Positions 8,643 to 16,869 of a DNA stretch of 64,000 nucleotides are shown piece by piece (within the stretch, counting starts at the first letter, position 1; each line of letters starts with the position of its first letter). Origin of the DNA: Parahaliea maris (lineage in GTDB: Bacteria; Pseudomonadota; Gammaproteobacteria; Pseudomonadales; Halieaceae); the NCBI RefSeq assembly GCF_008064665.1, contig NZ_VRZA01000002.1, forward strand, positions 124,001 through 188,000. The letters are read 5' to 3'. Below the pieces are notes generated by a model. That model made no database searches. It was not told where the DNA came from and saw only the letters and a list, made by a program, of their open reading frames with translations. The translations under genes were made by a program, and so were the position numbers.

Positions 8643-9748
8643 CAGAGCGCGTCGATTGCGTTGTTGTCGGTGCCGGAGTCGTCGGGCTTGCCGTGGCCCG
8701 TGCCATGTCCGGCGCGGGACTTGAAACACTGGTACTCGAACGCGAACACCAGGTCGGCTCCGGTACGAGTTCCCGGAACAGCGAGGTCATACACGCCGGC
8801 ATCTACTATCCACGAGGTTCTGTCAAAGCGCAGCTCTGCGTTGAAGGCAGGCAGATGCTGTATGACTTCTGTTCTACCCACGGTGTCGCTCATCGCCGAT
8901 GCGGCAAGCTTATCGTCGCGACGGGACAGGATCAGGTCGATCAGCTCGAGAACATCCGGGCCGCCGCAACGGGAAATGGTGTAAACGACTTGCGATTTCT
9001 GCCAGGTGATGAGGCCATGGCCATGGAGCCGGGGCTGCAGTGTGCCGCCGCCCTATTGTCACCTTCCACTGGCATTATCGACAGCCATGCACTGATGCTC
9101 GCCCTCCAGGGTGAACTCGAACACTGTGGCGGCATGGTGGCATTCGGTGCTCATGTGAAGGCGGGCAGACTCACCGGCACAGGCATTCGGCTGGACGTCA
9201 CCGGCGATGCGGACATGTCACTGGAAACACGTTTCCTGGTCAATTGTGCAGGCCTCTACGCGTGGGGTCTCGCGGGTTCGCTTGACGGGATTGAGCGAGC
9301 CTCCATCCCCCCGAGATTCCTGGCCAAGGGTAACTACTACACACTGGCAGGAAGATCCCCGTTTACGCGACTCGTCTATCCGGTTCCCGAGGACGGGGGA
9401 CTTGGTATTCACCTGACGCTCGACCTGGGTGGCCGTGCCCGCTTCGGACCGGATGTGGAATGGACGACGACTATCGACTATGAGGTTGACCCCTCCCGGT
9501 CATCGGACTTTTACGATGCGATTCGACAATACTGGCCTGCACTGCCGGACAACAGTCTCGCGCCCGGTTATGCCGGAATACGCCCGAAAGTATCCGGACC
9601 GGGAGACCCTGCGGGTGACTTCACGATCCAGGGGGAAGCTGGGCACGGGATTCCCGGCCTCGTAAATCTTTACGGCATCGAGTCACCCGGGCTCACTGCT
9701 TCGCTGGCCATCGGGGCTCGCGTCAGGCAGATGCTGCTGGATCACTGA
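8639..9748 (+). CDS. FAD-dependent oxidoreductase, L-2-hydroxyglutarate dehydrogenase-like
   Basis: 369 residues beginning at GTG 8639. Residues 11-16 form the FAD-binding GAGVVG turn, followed by the second signature SGTSSRNSEVIHAGIYYP (about 42-59) that marks LhgO/YgaF-like DAO-fold enzymes acting on L-2-hydroxy acids. The C-terminal YAGIRPKVSGPG and HGIPGLVNLYGIESPGLTASLAIG match the same family. Such enzymes oxidise L-2-hydroxyglutarate or related acids and feed the respiratory quinone pool. No strong ribosome site precedes the GTG, and its start overlaps the stop of the HxlR remnant, so translation may be coupled or the true start differs. Confidence 0.82.
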   Translation: MTERVDCVVVGAGVVGLAVARAMSGAGLETLVLEREHQVGSGTSSRNSEVIHAGIYYPRGSVKAQLCVEGRQMLYDFCSTHGVAHRRCGKLIVATGQDQVDQLENIRAAATGNGVNDLRFLPGDEAMAMEPGLQCAAALLSPSTGIIDSHALMLALQGELEHCGGMVAFGAHVKAGRLTGTGIRLDVTGDADMSLETRFLVNCAGLYAWGLAGSLDGIERASIPPRFLAKGNYYTLAGRSPFTRLVYPVPEDGGLGIHLTLDLGGRARFGPDVEWTTTIDYEVDPSRSSDFYDAIRQYWPALPDNSLAPGYAGIRPKVSGPGDPAGDFTIQGEAGHGIPGLVNLYGIESPGLTASLAIGARVRQMLLDH

Positions 9749-9818
9749 TCCATTCTCGCGTTGGCCCTGCCATGAGTCAGCCATGATAGAGTTCGGGCTG
9801 ATGCCTGAAGGGTCAAAC

Positions 9819-9887
9819 ATGCTCTTTCGAATTCACACCCGGCACTTGCTGACATGCCTGCTGCTTGTCTTCACCTTCCAGGTCTGA
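9819..9887 (+). pseudogene. orphan signal-peptide fragment
   Basis: ATG 9819 is preceded by GAAGGG at good spacing and encodes a 22-residue typical signal sequence (MLFRIHTRHLLTCLLLVFTF, then QV) before a TGA. No mature domain follows, and the next gene on the opposite strand ends 11 bp later. It looks like the 5' end of an exported protein gene whose body was lost. It could also be a chance short frame. Confidence 0.3.
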
Positions 9888-9898
9888 AGCGCCTGTGC

Positions 9899-10699
9899 CT
9901 AGACATACCGGACCGCGCCCCCATCCACCCGAATGTTCTGCCCATTGATAAAGCCCGCCCGCGGGCTGGCCAGAAACACCACCAGGTCCGCCACTTCCTG
10001 TCGGCTGGCCAGGCGGCCACAGGGGTTGGGAAAGTCGTTCTCCACAATGGCCTGCTGCAATGCTTCCCAATCCGTTGGCCAGCCCTTCTTTTCGGCCTTG
10101 GCCAGATAGGCCTGTTCAATTTCTGCGGTATGAATCAATCCGGGAGAGACGGTGTTCACGGTGATGCCGGTATTGCTCAGCTCCCTGGCCAGGCTGGCCG
10201 AGCTATTGGATAGTGCCGCCTTTGCCGCATAGTAGTGGGGCATGATGGCATTGGGCTGGTGATCGCCGATGGTACTGAGGTTGATGATCCGCCCCCACTG
10301 GTTTTGCTTCATCTGTGGCGTGCAGAGCTGGATCAGCCGTACCGCACTGAGGACATTCACATTGGTGGCTTCGATCCATTGATCAGTGGATAACGAACCC
10401 CATTTTCCCATCAGCGCAGCGCCGTAATTATTGACCAGGATATCCGCCTTCATCCCGTGTTGGGCCAGTTGATCCATGACCTCCCGGGCGCCTTCATCAG
10501 TCAGGAGGTCGCCTGTCACTGGCACAATGGACAATGCGGGGTCAGCGATGGCCGCCATGGCGGCATCTGCTTCCTGCGGAGTGAACGCATGCAATGCCAC
10601 AGTTGCACCTTCCTGCGCCAGGGTGGTGGCAATGACATTGCCGGTGCCACGGTGGGCACCACTTACCAGTGCGGTTTTATTCCTGAGTTGTAGATCCAT
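9899..10699 (-). CDS. short-chain dehydrogenase/reductase (SDR)
   Basis: 266 residues of the classical SDR type. The cofactor motif GAHRGTG lies near residues 15-21, NNYGAA at about 91, the catalytic serine in NLSTIGD at about 145 and the YYAAK pair at about 160. The C-terminal ADLVVFLASPRAGFINGQNIRVDGG is standard. It is probably an NAD(P)-dependent oxidoreductase of a hydroxy/keto substrate. The substrate is not inferable. It is transcribed alone and away from the acyl-CoA ligase, with 354 bp between them. Confidence 0.85.
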   Translation of the reverse strand: MDLQLRNKTALVSGAHRGTGNVIATTLAQEGATVALHAFTPQEADAAMAAIADPALSIVPVTGDLLTDEGAREVMDQLAQHGMKADILVNNYGAALMGKWGSLSTDQWIEATNVNVLSAVRLIQLCTPQMKQNQWGRIINLSTIGDHQPNAIMPHYYAAKAALSNSSASLARELSNTGITVNTVSPGLIHTAEIEQAYLAKAEKKGWPTDWEALQQAIVENDFPNPCGRLASRQEVADLVVFLASPRAGFINGQNIRVDGGAVRYV

Positions 10700-10905
10700 G
10701 GACAGGCTACTCTGTGTTTGGAAGTAAAGGGCTTAATAAAGACCTGTTGAAAGTACACAGGCTCGCTGATCCTGTCGACCGGCTTGCTGACCTGCCGAAC
10801 TTTTGCCGAAGTCGGTCCTGCACGATTGCGCACGGTAGTGCAATTTGCAACGGGCGGAACAGCAAATGATTCAATTAAAACAAAGGATTAGGGCGTTCCG
10901 TGATA

Positions 10906-10930
10906 GCGACGAACCAGGCGGTCGCACGTT
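10906..10930 (+). repeat. tRNA-Arg fragment (anticodon loop to T arm)
   Basis: Bases 10909-10930 are identical to 6545-6566 of the tRNA-Arg(ACG). With one mismatch at 10908 the match extends to 10906. It begins at the anticodon and ends in the T arm, after which similarity decays. There is no acceptor stem or D arm, so it is not a tRNA gene. It resembles the end of an old tRNA-targeted insertion. Confidence 0.75.
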
Positions 10931-10960
10931 TGACAGATCGCGCCGGCAATTTGGCCGGGG
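10927..10960. repeat. hairpin-bearing repeat, copy B
   Basis: Matches 6663-6696 at 26 of 34 positions, including GGCAATTTGG. The inverted repeat is weakened by two changes. It overlaps the end of the tRNA-Arg fragment. Confidence 0.45.
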
Positions 10961-11003
10961 GCGCGCACGAGACGAATCGCCACGTGGCGCTGGGCAAAAC
11001 TGT

Positions 11004-11032
11004 CCTGATTAAGTAAAGTTAGGCCTGATTAA
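11004..11032 (+). promoter_or_regulatory. direct repeats CCTGATTAA upstream of acyl-CoA ligase
   Basis: CCTGATTAA at 11004-11012 and 11024-11032, 20 bp apart (about two helical turns), just ahead of the ribosome site AAGGTGG and the ATG at 11054. The spacing suits a regulator bound on one face of the DNA. The regulator is unknown. Confidence 0.35.
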
Positions 11033-11053
11033 AAAATAAGGTGGTATTCAGGC

Positions 11054-12607
11054 ATGCAGATCCATAACTATTTCGACTTTCACCTCCGTCGCGCTCCCGA
11101 GAGGGACTGCCTGATTTATCAAGGCCAGACCTACAGCTATCAGCAGATAGGCGAGTTGTCCCAGAAAATTGCCAACGGCTTGCTGGCGCTTGGTGTGCAG
11201 GCCGATGATCGCGTTGCCATCCTGTGCGAGAACTGCCCTGAATTCCTCGCTTTTATGATGGCCACCAGTCGAATTGGTGCCGTGGCCGTGCCGCTGAACT
11301 ACCGCCTGGCGCCGCCTGAAACGGCATTTATCCTTGAGGACTGCCAGGCCAGTATCCTGCTTTCACCCGACGACGCCATGAATCCCCATCTGGAAGCCAT
11401 GGGGGAAGTCACCAGCAAACTCGACAAGGTGATCAGTTGCATCAGCAGTCCGGACTGGCAGGAGTGGGTTGAGCAGCAAAGTGACGACCCGGTCGATATC
11501 GATACCTACACACAGGAAGGCTGTTTGCAGCTTTATACCAGCGGCACTACAGGCAAGCCCAAAGGCGTGCCCCTGACTCACGCCAACCTGACCTCGCTGT
11601 TCACCAAGCTGCTGGTGGCTGCCGACGACAAAACCCACCCGGATTCACGCGATCTGGTGTGTGCGCCGCCTTTCCACATCGGTGGTTCGGGAAACCTGCT
11701 GCTCGCGATGATGGCTGGCGGCGCTGTCGTGCTGCACAAAACTTTCGATCCACTGGCTGTGGTCGATGATCTCGAACGGTACGAGGTTGAAAGTGCTTTT
11801 CTTGTTCCCGCCATGATCCTGGCCATTGTCTCGTCGGTACCGGGACTGGAGCAACGGGACTTCAGCGCCCTGAAAAAGATCTCATACGGCGCGTCGCCAA
11901 TCAGCCCGGCTCTGCTGGAACAGGCTCTGCAGATATTTGGTTGTGATTTTTATCAAGCCTACGGCATGACGGAGACGACCGGCACCATCGTCACACTGCA
12001 GCCGGAAGATCACCGAAGCGCGCTGGAAGGGCGACCTGAACTGCTGGAATCAGCGGGCCGTCCGCTGGCGGGCGTTGAAGTCAAAGTCGTCGATTCCGAG
12101 GGTAATACCCTGCCTTTCGGCCAGATCGGCGAACTGCTGGTACGCTCAACCTCGAACATGCCGGGCTACTACAATCGTCCGGAAGCCAATGCTGAAACCT
12201 TTGTTGATGGCTGGTTGAAAACCGGTGATTCGGCTGAAATGAACGAAGAGGGCTACATATTCCTGCGCGATCGCATCAAGGACATGATTGTCAGTGGTGC
12301 GGAGAATATTTATCCGATCGAAATCGAGAATGTGCTCTGCTCCCACCCCGCAGTCGCCGACCTTGCCGTGATTGGTGTTCCCGATGAGAAATTCGGTGAG
12401 GCGCCACTCGCCTGCCTGGTGCTCAAGCCGGGACAACACCTTGAAGCCGGGGAAATGGTCGAGTTCCTGCGCGGGAAGCTGGCCGGTTATAAAATCCCGC
12501 GTCAGTTGAAGATCTACGATGTATTACCACGCAACCCCTCCGGCAAAATCCTGAAGAAAGATCTGCGCTCGGAGTTCTGGGAGGGCAGGGAACGCCAGAT
12601 CAACTAG
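11054..12607 (+). CDS. class I adenylate-forming acyl-CoA ligase
   Basis: 517 residues. It has the ANL motifs in order: phosphate loop YTSGTTGKPKG near residue 160, YGMTETTG near 303, GDSAEMNEEGYIFLRDR near 393 and the C-terminal lysine region NPSGKILKKDLR near 495. Such enzymes activate a carboxylic acid with ATP and CoA. Sequence style is that of fatty or aromatic/isoprenoid acid ligases rather than acetyl-CoA synthetase. It heads a same-strand set with an MDR reductase (48 bp later) and a crotonase (41 bp later), which together look like an activation and beta-oxidation-type module. It is clearly paralogous to the ligase at 29.6 kb. Confidence 0.9.
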   Translation: MQIHNYFDFHLRRAPERDCLIYQGQTYSYQQIGELSQKIANGLLALGVQADDRVAILCENCPEFLAFMMATSRIGAVAVPLNYRLAPPETAFILEDCQASILLSPDDAMNPHLEAMGEVTSKLDKVISCISSPDWQEWVEQQSDDPVDIDTYTQEGCLQLYTSGTTGKPKGVPLTHANLTSLFTKLLVAADDKTHPDSRDLVCAPPFHIGGSGNLLLAMMAGGAVVLHKTFDPLAVVDDLERYEVESAFLVPAMILAIVSSVPGLEQRDFSALKKISYGASPISPALLEQALQIFGCDFYQAYGMTETTGTIVTLQPEDHRSALEGRPELLESAGRPLAGVEVKVVDSEGNTLPFGQIGELLVRSTSNMPGYYNRPEANAETFVDGWLKTGDSAEMNEEGYIFLRDRIKDMIVSGAENIYPIEIENVLCSHPAVADLAVIGVPDEKFGEAPLACLVLKPGQHLEAGEMVEFLRGKLAGYKIPRQLKIYDVLPRNPSGKILKKDLRSEFWEGRERQIN

Positions 12608-12655
12608 GCCTGGCAGCCTTTCAGACAATATTTGTAAAGTGAGTAAGCTGACAGT

Positions 12656-13678
12656 ATGAAAATCAACAAGCAGTGGCTGCTGAAAAGCCGCCCGATAGAT
12701 ACGCTTTCCGTAGAAAATTTCCAGTGGCACGAGCAAGCCATCCCTGAATTGAAGGACGGTGAAGTCCTCGTGCGTCATCTCTACCTGTCGCTGGACCCGA
12801 CAAACCGGATCTGGACGAACAGTTGGGACAGTTATTTGCCACCGGTGAAGATCGGTGAAGTCATGCGCGGTATCGGTATAGGCGTTGTCGAGGCGTCCAG
12901 GCACAGCAAGTTCAAGCCGGGGGATTTTGTTCAGGGTTTACTGAACTGGCAGACCCATATGCTCACGCACGGTGATCAGCTGGCCAGGCTGAACGTCGCT
13001 GAGGGTGTTCCTCTTACTACCTACCACGGTTTGCTTGGAATGATCGGTATGACCGCCTACTTCGGGTTGATGGACATCGGCCAGCCCAAACCGGGTGAAA
13101 CCCTGGTGGTATCGGCTGCAGCCGGTGCCGTGGGCTCACTGGTAGGTCAAATCGGCAAACTCGAGGGTTGCAGAGTTGTCGGTATCGCCGGCAGTGACGA
13201 CAAGTGTCGCTGGCTGGTAGATGAGCTGGGTTTCGATGCGGCGATCAACTATAAAACGGGTGATCTCGAGCAACAACTTGAAGCGCAGTGCCCTGAAGGT
13301 ATCGACATCTATTTCGACAATGTCGGTGGTGACATTCTGAACATCATGCTGGCCCACCTGAATATTGGCGCCCGAATTCCCCTTTGCGGCATGATTTCTA
13401 CCTACAACGACAAAGAACTCCGTCCGGGCCCCAGCAACATCGGCGCGCTCTTGATGAAGCGCGCGCTGATCAAGGGCTTCATTGTTTCCGATTATTTTGA
13501 CCGGGCGAAGGAAGCCGGCGAATACCTTTTGAATGCCTATAAAAATGACCAGTTGAAATTCCGCCTGGAAATGCATGATGGCCTGGAGAATGCCCCACAC
13601 GTTTTCGGCAAGCTTTTCGATGGCAGTAACACGGGCAAGTTGGTGCTGAAAGTCGATCCGGATTGGCGTGAAGCTTAA
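12656..13678 (+). CDS. zinc-independent MDR oxidoreductase (PTGR/CurA-type NADP-dependent)
   Basis: 340 residues. It begins with the family-typical NKQWLLKSRPIDTLSVENF, lacks zinc ligands and carries the nucleotide-binding turn AAAGAVGSLVGQIGKLEGCRVVGIAGSD at about residues 151-178. Members reduce the double bond of alpha,beta-unsaturated ketones or enones with NADPH (leukotriene B4 dehydrogenase/prostaglandin reductase and curcumin reductase relatives). Between an acyl-CoA ligase and a crotonase it probably reduces an enone or enoyl intermediate of the same pathway. The substrate is unknown. Confidence 0.88.
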   Translation: MKINKQWLLKSRPIDTLSVENFQWHEQAIPELKDGEVLVRHLYLSLDPTNRIWTNSWDSYLPPVKIGEVMRGIGIGVVEASRHSKFKPGDFVQGLLNWQTHMLTHGDQLARLNVAEGVPLTTYHGLLGMIGMTAYFGLMDIGQPKPGETLVVSAAAGAVGSLVGQIGKLEGCRVVGIAGSDDKCRWLVDELGFDAAINYKTGDLEQQLEAQCPEGIDIYFDNVGGDILNIMLAHLNIGARIPLCGMISTYNDKELRPGPSNIGALLMKRALIKGFIVSDYFDRAKEAGEYLLNAYKNDQLKFRLEMHDGLENAPHVFGKLFDGSNTGKLVLKVDPDWREA

Positions 13679-13719
13679 TCGCTGTTCAGATTGACGAAAG
13701 CCTGAAATAAGGAAAGCAG

Positions 13720-14523
13720 ATGAAACCCAACCATGAAAATGTCAGTGTGGAAACCAGCGACAATGTCGCCATTGTCCGCTACAGCAACCAGCCAAGCGGA
13801 TTAATGACCCGAAAAGGCGCGGAATTGCTGCTGAATGCATTGCAGCCGCTGACCGAAGATACCAGCGTCAATGCCGTCGTGCTCACCGGCGGCGACGAGG
13901 ACGTATTTATTCGTCACGCCAGCGTCGGCCAGATTATTCGCGCAGCCGAAGCGCTCAGGCAAGAACAGGTTCCCAGGGACATCTTCTCGACCACCGCCTA
14001 CTTTCACCTGTTGCAACTGCTCGATAACAGTCCCAAACCGGTTATTGCGGCAATCAACGGGACCTGTATGGGCGGTGGCTTTGAAATTGCGCTGGGCTGT
14101 ACGTACCGGATTGCGTCACAACAGGTACAGCACATTGGTCTTCCCGAGATAAAGCTGGGTATATTCCCCGGCAGCGGGGGCACTCAACGACTGAGAGACC
14201 TGCTGGGGGTACACCACGCGCGCGCCTTTATCCTCCGTGGCAGAGTGGTCAATGCCACAACCGCGCTGGAAATTGGCTTGGTAGACGAAGTAGCCCCATC
14301 GGCACTGGACCAGGCCGTGGTCGTTGCCCGCGAGCTCGCAGCCCGCTCTCCCGCTGCCATCAGAAGCATTTTGCAATTGACCAAATCGAATCCCGATTCG
14401 CGGGCAACAGGCCTTATGGACGAGGCCAGGGTATTTGCTGACCTGTTGCTGGAAGATGATGTCGGTATCGACATCATGATCCGCTTTGAAGAGCAGGGTT
14501 TGCTGTTGAACGAACTGGAGTAG
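13720..14523 (+). CDS. enoyl-CoA hydratase/isomerase family protein
   Basis: 267 residues of the crotonase fold. The oxyanion-hole segments are visible as VLTGGDEDVFIRHASVGQI (about 50-68) and AAINGTCMGGGFEIALGC (about 110-127), and the catalytic region is LPEIKLGIFPGSGGTQRL (about 144-161), which retains the glutamate of hydratase-type members. It probably hydrates or isomerises a CoA-bound enoyl intermediate. It is the last gene of the three-gene acyl-CoA set, with 155 bp before the next gene. Confidence 0.87.
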   Translation: MKPNHENVSVETSDNVAIVRYSNQPSGLMTRKGAELLLNALQPLTEDTSVNAVVLTGGDEDVFIRHASVGQIIRAAEALRQEQVPRDIFSTTAYFHLLQLLDNSPKPVIAAINGTCMGGGFEIALGCTYRIASQQVQHIGLPEIKLGIFPGSGGTQRLRDLLGVHHARAFILRGRVVNATTALEIGLVDEVAPSALDQAVVVARELAARSPAAIRSILQLTKSNPDSRATGLMDEARVFADLLLEDDVGIDIMIRFEEQGLLLNELE

Positions 14524-14678
14524 TATCCAACGAAGCTCCCTTGAGTAGATAACGCATCAACTCCGTAATGGTAGATGTCGCTAGCGAGCCGCCGGGCGGT
14601 GGGTCGCAGGTCCGGCATTGAGTGCTGTTACCGCGGCCGATATCATGAGTAGCGACGCCGCGAACCTCGGAGTATCCC

Positions 14679-15743
14679 TTGACCGATTTCGACAGCTTCA
14701 TCACCGGCCTGCCCAAGGCGGAGCTGCATCTGCACATTGAAGGCAGCCTCGAGCCCGAGCTGATGTTCGAGCTGGCCCATCGTAATGGCGTCACTATCCC
14801 CTATGGCTCAGTCGAGGAAGTCCGGGCCGCCTATGATTTCAGCAATCTTCAGGACTTCCTCGACATCTATTACGCGGGTGCCAATGTCCTGCGCACCCGC
14901 GCCGACTTCCACGATATGGCCATGGCCTATTTTCGCCGCGCCGCCCGGGACGGTGTCATCCATGCCGAGCTGATGTTCGATCCACAGACCCACACCGACC
15001 GGGGCATCCCGTTCGAGGAGGTGATCGAGGGCCTGCTATCTGCGATGAAACAGGCAGAGACGGAGCTGGGTATCACCAGCCTCCTGATCATGTCCTTCCT
15101 GCGCCATCTGTCGGAGGACGCTGCCTTCGAAACCCTGGCCATGGCCGAGCTGTGGCTTGACCGGATCACCGCGGTCGGACTCGACAGCTCCGAAGTCGGC
15201 CACCCGCCCAGCAAGTTCGCGCGGGTCTTCGCGGCGGCGCGCGCCAAGGGGCTGAGGCTCACCGCCCATGCCGGAGAGGAGGGCCCTCCCGACTATGTCT
15301 ACCAGGCGCTGGACCAGTTACAGGTCGAGCGAATCGACCACGGTAACCGGGCGCTGGAGGATGCTGACCTGACCGCGAGGCTGGCCGCGGAAGGTATGAC
15401 GCTGACCGTGTGCCCGCTGTCGAACCTGAAACTCTGCGTGGTCGACGATTTGCAACACCACCCGATCGACCGCATGCTGGGAGAGGGTTTGAAGGCCACG
15501 ATCAATTCCGACGACCCTGCCTATTTCGGCGGCTATATCGCCGACATCTATCGTGCCGTGATGGAGGCGAGGGGGCTGGCGCGCGAGGATCTCGTTAAGT
15601 TGGCCCGTAACAGCTTTACGGGTTCTTTCCTGCCGCGGGAGAAGGCTGATGCCTGTCTTGCTAAGCTGGAAGCTTTTCTCGATACCTTTTCCGATGCCCT
15701 TTCCGATGTCCTTTCCGATGCCAAGGTGGAGAAGCAGTCATGA
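14679..15743 (+). CDS. adenine deaminase (adenosine deaminase superfamily)
   Basis: 354 residues from a TTG start at 14679. Zinc ligands H17 and H19 sit in LPKAELHLHIEG, with the conserved HAGEEGPP and the C-terminal NSDDPAYFGGY. The segments DPQTHTDRGIPFEEV, SFLRHLSEDAAFETL and GLDSSEVGHPPSKF closely follow the bacterial enzymes of this superfamily shown to act on adenine rather than adenosine, so conversion of adenine to hypoxanthine is most likely. The tail after about residue 335 carries a short repeat (see 15687-15722). Its stop overlaps the ATG of the nucleoside hydrolase by 4 nt. Together they would release and deaminate purine bases for the xanthine pathway at 56-64 kb. Confidence 0.85.
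   Translation: MTDFDSFITGLPKAELHLHIEGSLEPELMFELAHRNGVTIPYGSVEEVRAAYDFSNLQDFLDIYYAGANVLRTRADFHDMAMAYFRRAARDGVIHAELMFDPQTHTDRGIPFEEVIEGLLSAMKQAETELGITSLLIMSFLRHLSEDAAFETLAMAELWLDRITAVGLDSSEVGHPPSKFARVFAAARAKGLRLTAHAGEEGPPDYVYQALDQLQVERIDHGNRALEDADLTARLAAEGMTLTVCPLSNLKLCVVDDLQHHPIDRMLGEGLKATINSDDPAYFGGYIADIYRAVMEARGLAREDLVKLARNSFTGSFLPREKADACLAKLEAFLDTFSDALSDVLSDAKVEKQS
15687..15722 (+). repeat. 12-bp tandem repeat, three copies, in the deaminase 3' end
   Basis: Three near-identical 12-mers (YTTTCCGATGYC) encode FSDA-LSDV-LSDA in the C-terminal tail of the adenine deaminase. The unit is in frame, so copy-number change would alter tail length but not the frame. Confidence 0.8.
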
Positions 15744-16846
15744 ACTACCGGATATGTGCGCTGTGCTGTGCGTTGATTGCCTGGACACTGGTGGCACCTG
15801 CGCAGGCGCAGGATGCCGGGCGCAAGGTCATTATTGATGACGAGGGCTTCGAGCTCATGCACCTCACCCTGCTGGAGAGCAGCAAGATCGATGTCATCGG
15901 AATCACCAGCGTTTCGGGCAATACCTGGGCCAATCGGGCCACGGCCATGGCGTTGCGGGGCCTGGAGATTTCGGGGCACGAAGCGGTACCCGTGGCGGAA
16001 GGTGCCACCTACCCGCTGCTCAATTCCGAGGCGCTGACCGATCGTTGGGAGGCCCTGTATGGCAAGCTCACCTGGAAAGGTGCGTGGATGAAAGAATGGG
16101 TGGAACCCACTGTCCAGTCCACACCGGACTATTTCGGCCCGGACGACCCCGTCAACCTGCCGCAGGGCAATCCGACTTTGCAGCCCACCGGCGAGATCGC
16201 AGCCAATTTTATGATCCGCCTGGTGCGCGCCCACCCGGGTGAAATCACTATCGTCGCCTGCGGGCCACTCACCAACCTGGCCCTGGCCCAGCGGCTCGAC
16301 CCCGGGTTCGCCTCGCTGGTGGGGGAGCTGATTTACATGGGGGGCAGCCTCAACCCGCAGCAGGTGCTGGACAATGTCTCGGCGGAACAATTCGCGCGTG
16401 AGTTCGAGAATTCGCCGCGGCGCGAGTTCAACGTGCGCTTCGACCCGGAGGCGGCCAGTATTGTTTCGCGCAGCCCCTGGCCCAAACTGACGGTGGTTCC
16501 CATCGACCCCTCAACGGGCACCCAACGCACGCCGGAACTGCTGCAACGTATGAGCAAGGCAGCCAAGCCCGGCGTGGCGGAATTTATCGCGCAGCTGGAG
16601 CCCGGTTTCCCGCTCTGGGACGAGATCGTGGCGGGCTATCTGCTCGACCCGGGCATCGCCACCGAGACCGAAGACCTCTACGTCGATTACAACACCCAGT
16701 TTGGCCCCGGTTACGGCGACATGCTCAGCTGGCACGAGCATTACCAGCCCGGCCTTGGCGAACGGAAGGCGCACGTGGTGCGCACGGTCGACGCGAAGCG
16801 GCTGGAAGCGCTGATGGTAGAGGCGATGCGGGAAGGTGCCCGCTGA
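15740..16846 (+). CDS. secreted nucleoside hydrolase family protein
   Basis: 368 residues with a Sec signal peptide ending APAQAQ at about residue 24, so the protein should act in the periplasm. The fold is indicated by IDVIGITSVSGNTW, ANFMIRLVRAHPGEITIVACGPLTNLALA, YMGGSLNP and EFNVRFDPEAASIV. The N-terminal metal motif is unusual: the canonical DXDPGXDD is replaced by IIDDEGFELMHL, and the later HD pair is WD (PLWDEIVAGYLLDP). It may therefore belong to a divergent subfamily. Role inferred: N-ribosidic cleavage of imported nucleosides, releasing bases for the overlapping adenine deaminase gene. Confidence 0.75.
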   Translation: MNYRICALCCALIAWTLVAPAQAQDAGRKVIIDDEGFELMHLTLLESSKIDVIGITSVSGNTWANRATAMALRGLEISGHEAVPVAEGATYPLLNSEALTDRWEALYGKLTWKGAWMKEWVEPTVQSTPDYFGPDDPVNLPQGNPTLQPTGEIAANFMIRLVRAHPGEITIVACGPLTNLALAQRLDPGFASLVGELIYMGGSLNPQQVLDNVSAEQFAREFENSPRREFNVRFDPEAASIVSRSPWPKLTVVPIDPSTGTQRTPELLQRMSKAAKPGVAEFIAQLEPGFPLWDEIVAGYLLDPGIATETEDLYVDYNTQFGPGYGDMLSWHEHYQPGLGERKAHVVRTVDAKRLEALMVEAMREGAR

Positions 16847-16869
16847 CTGGGTTGCCGGGCGCGCCAGGA

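Larger units (their letters stand above)
10700..11053. other. 354-bp divergent intergenic region with tRNA fragment and direct repeats
   Basis: No gene supported. It carries promoters for the flanking divergent genes, a 22-bp tRNA-Arg fragment (10909-10930), a degenerate hairpin repeat (10927-10960), the palindrome GCCACGTGGC (10979-10988) and two CCTGATTAA direct repeats upstream of the ligase. Confidence 0.6.

Noticed and set aside
10906-10930. Second tRNA-Arg gene
   Set aside because: Only the anticodon-to-T-arm part is present. There is no acceptor stem, D arm or CCA, so it cannot be a tRNA.
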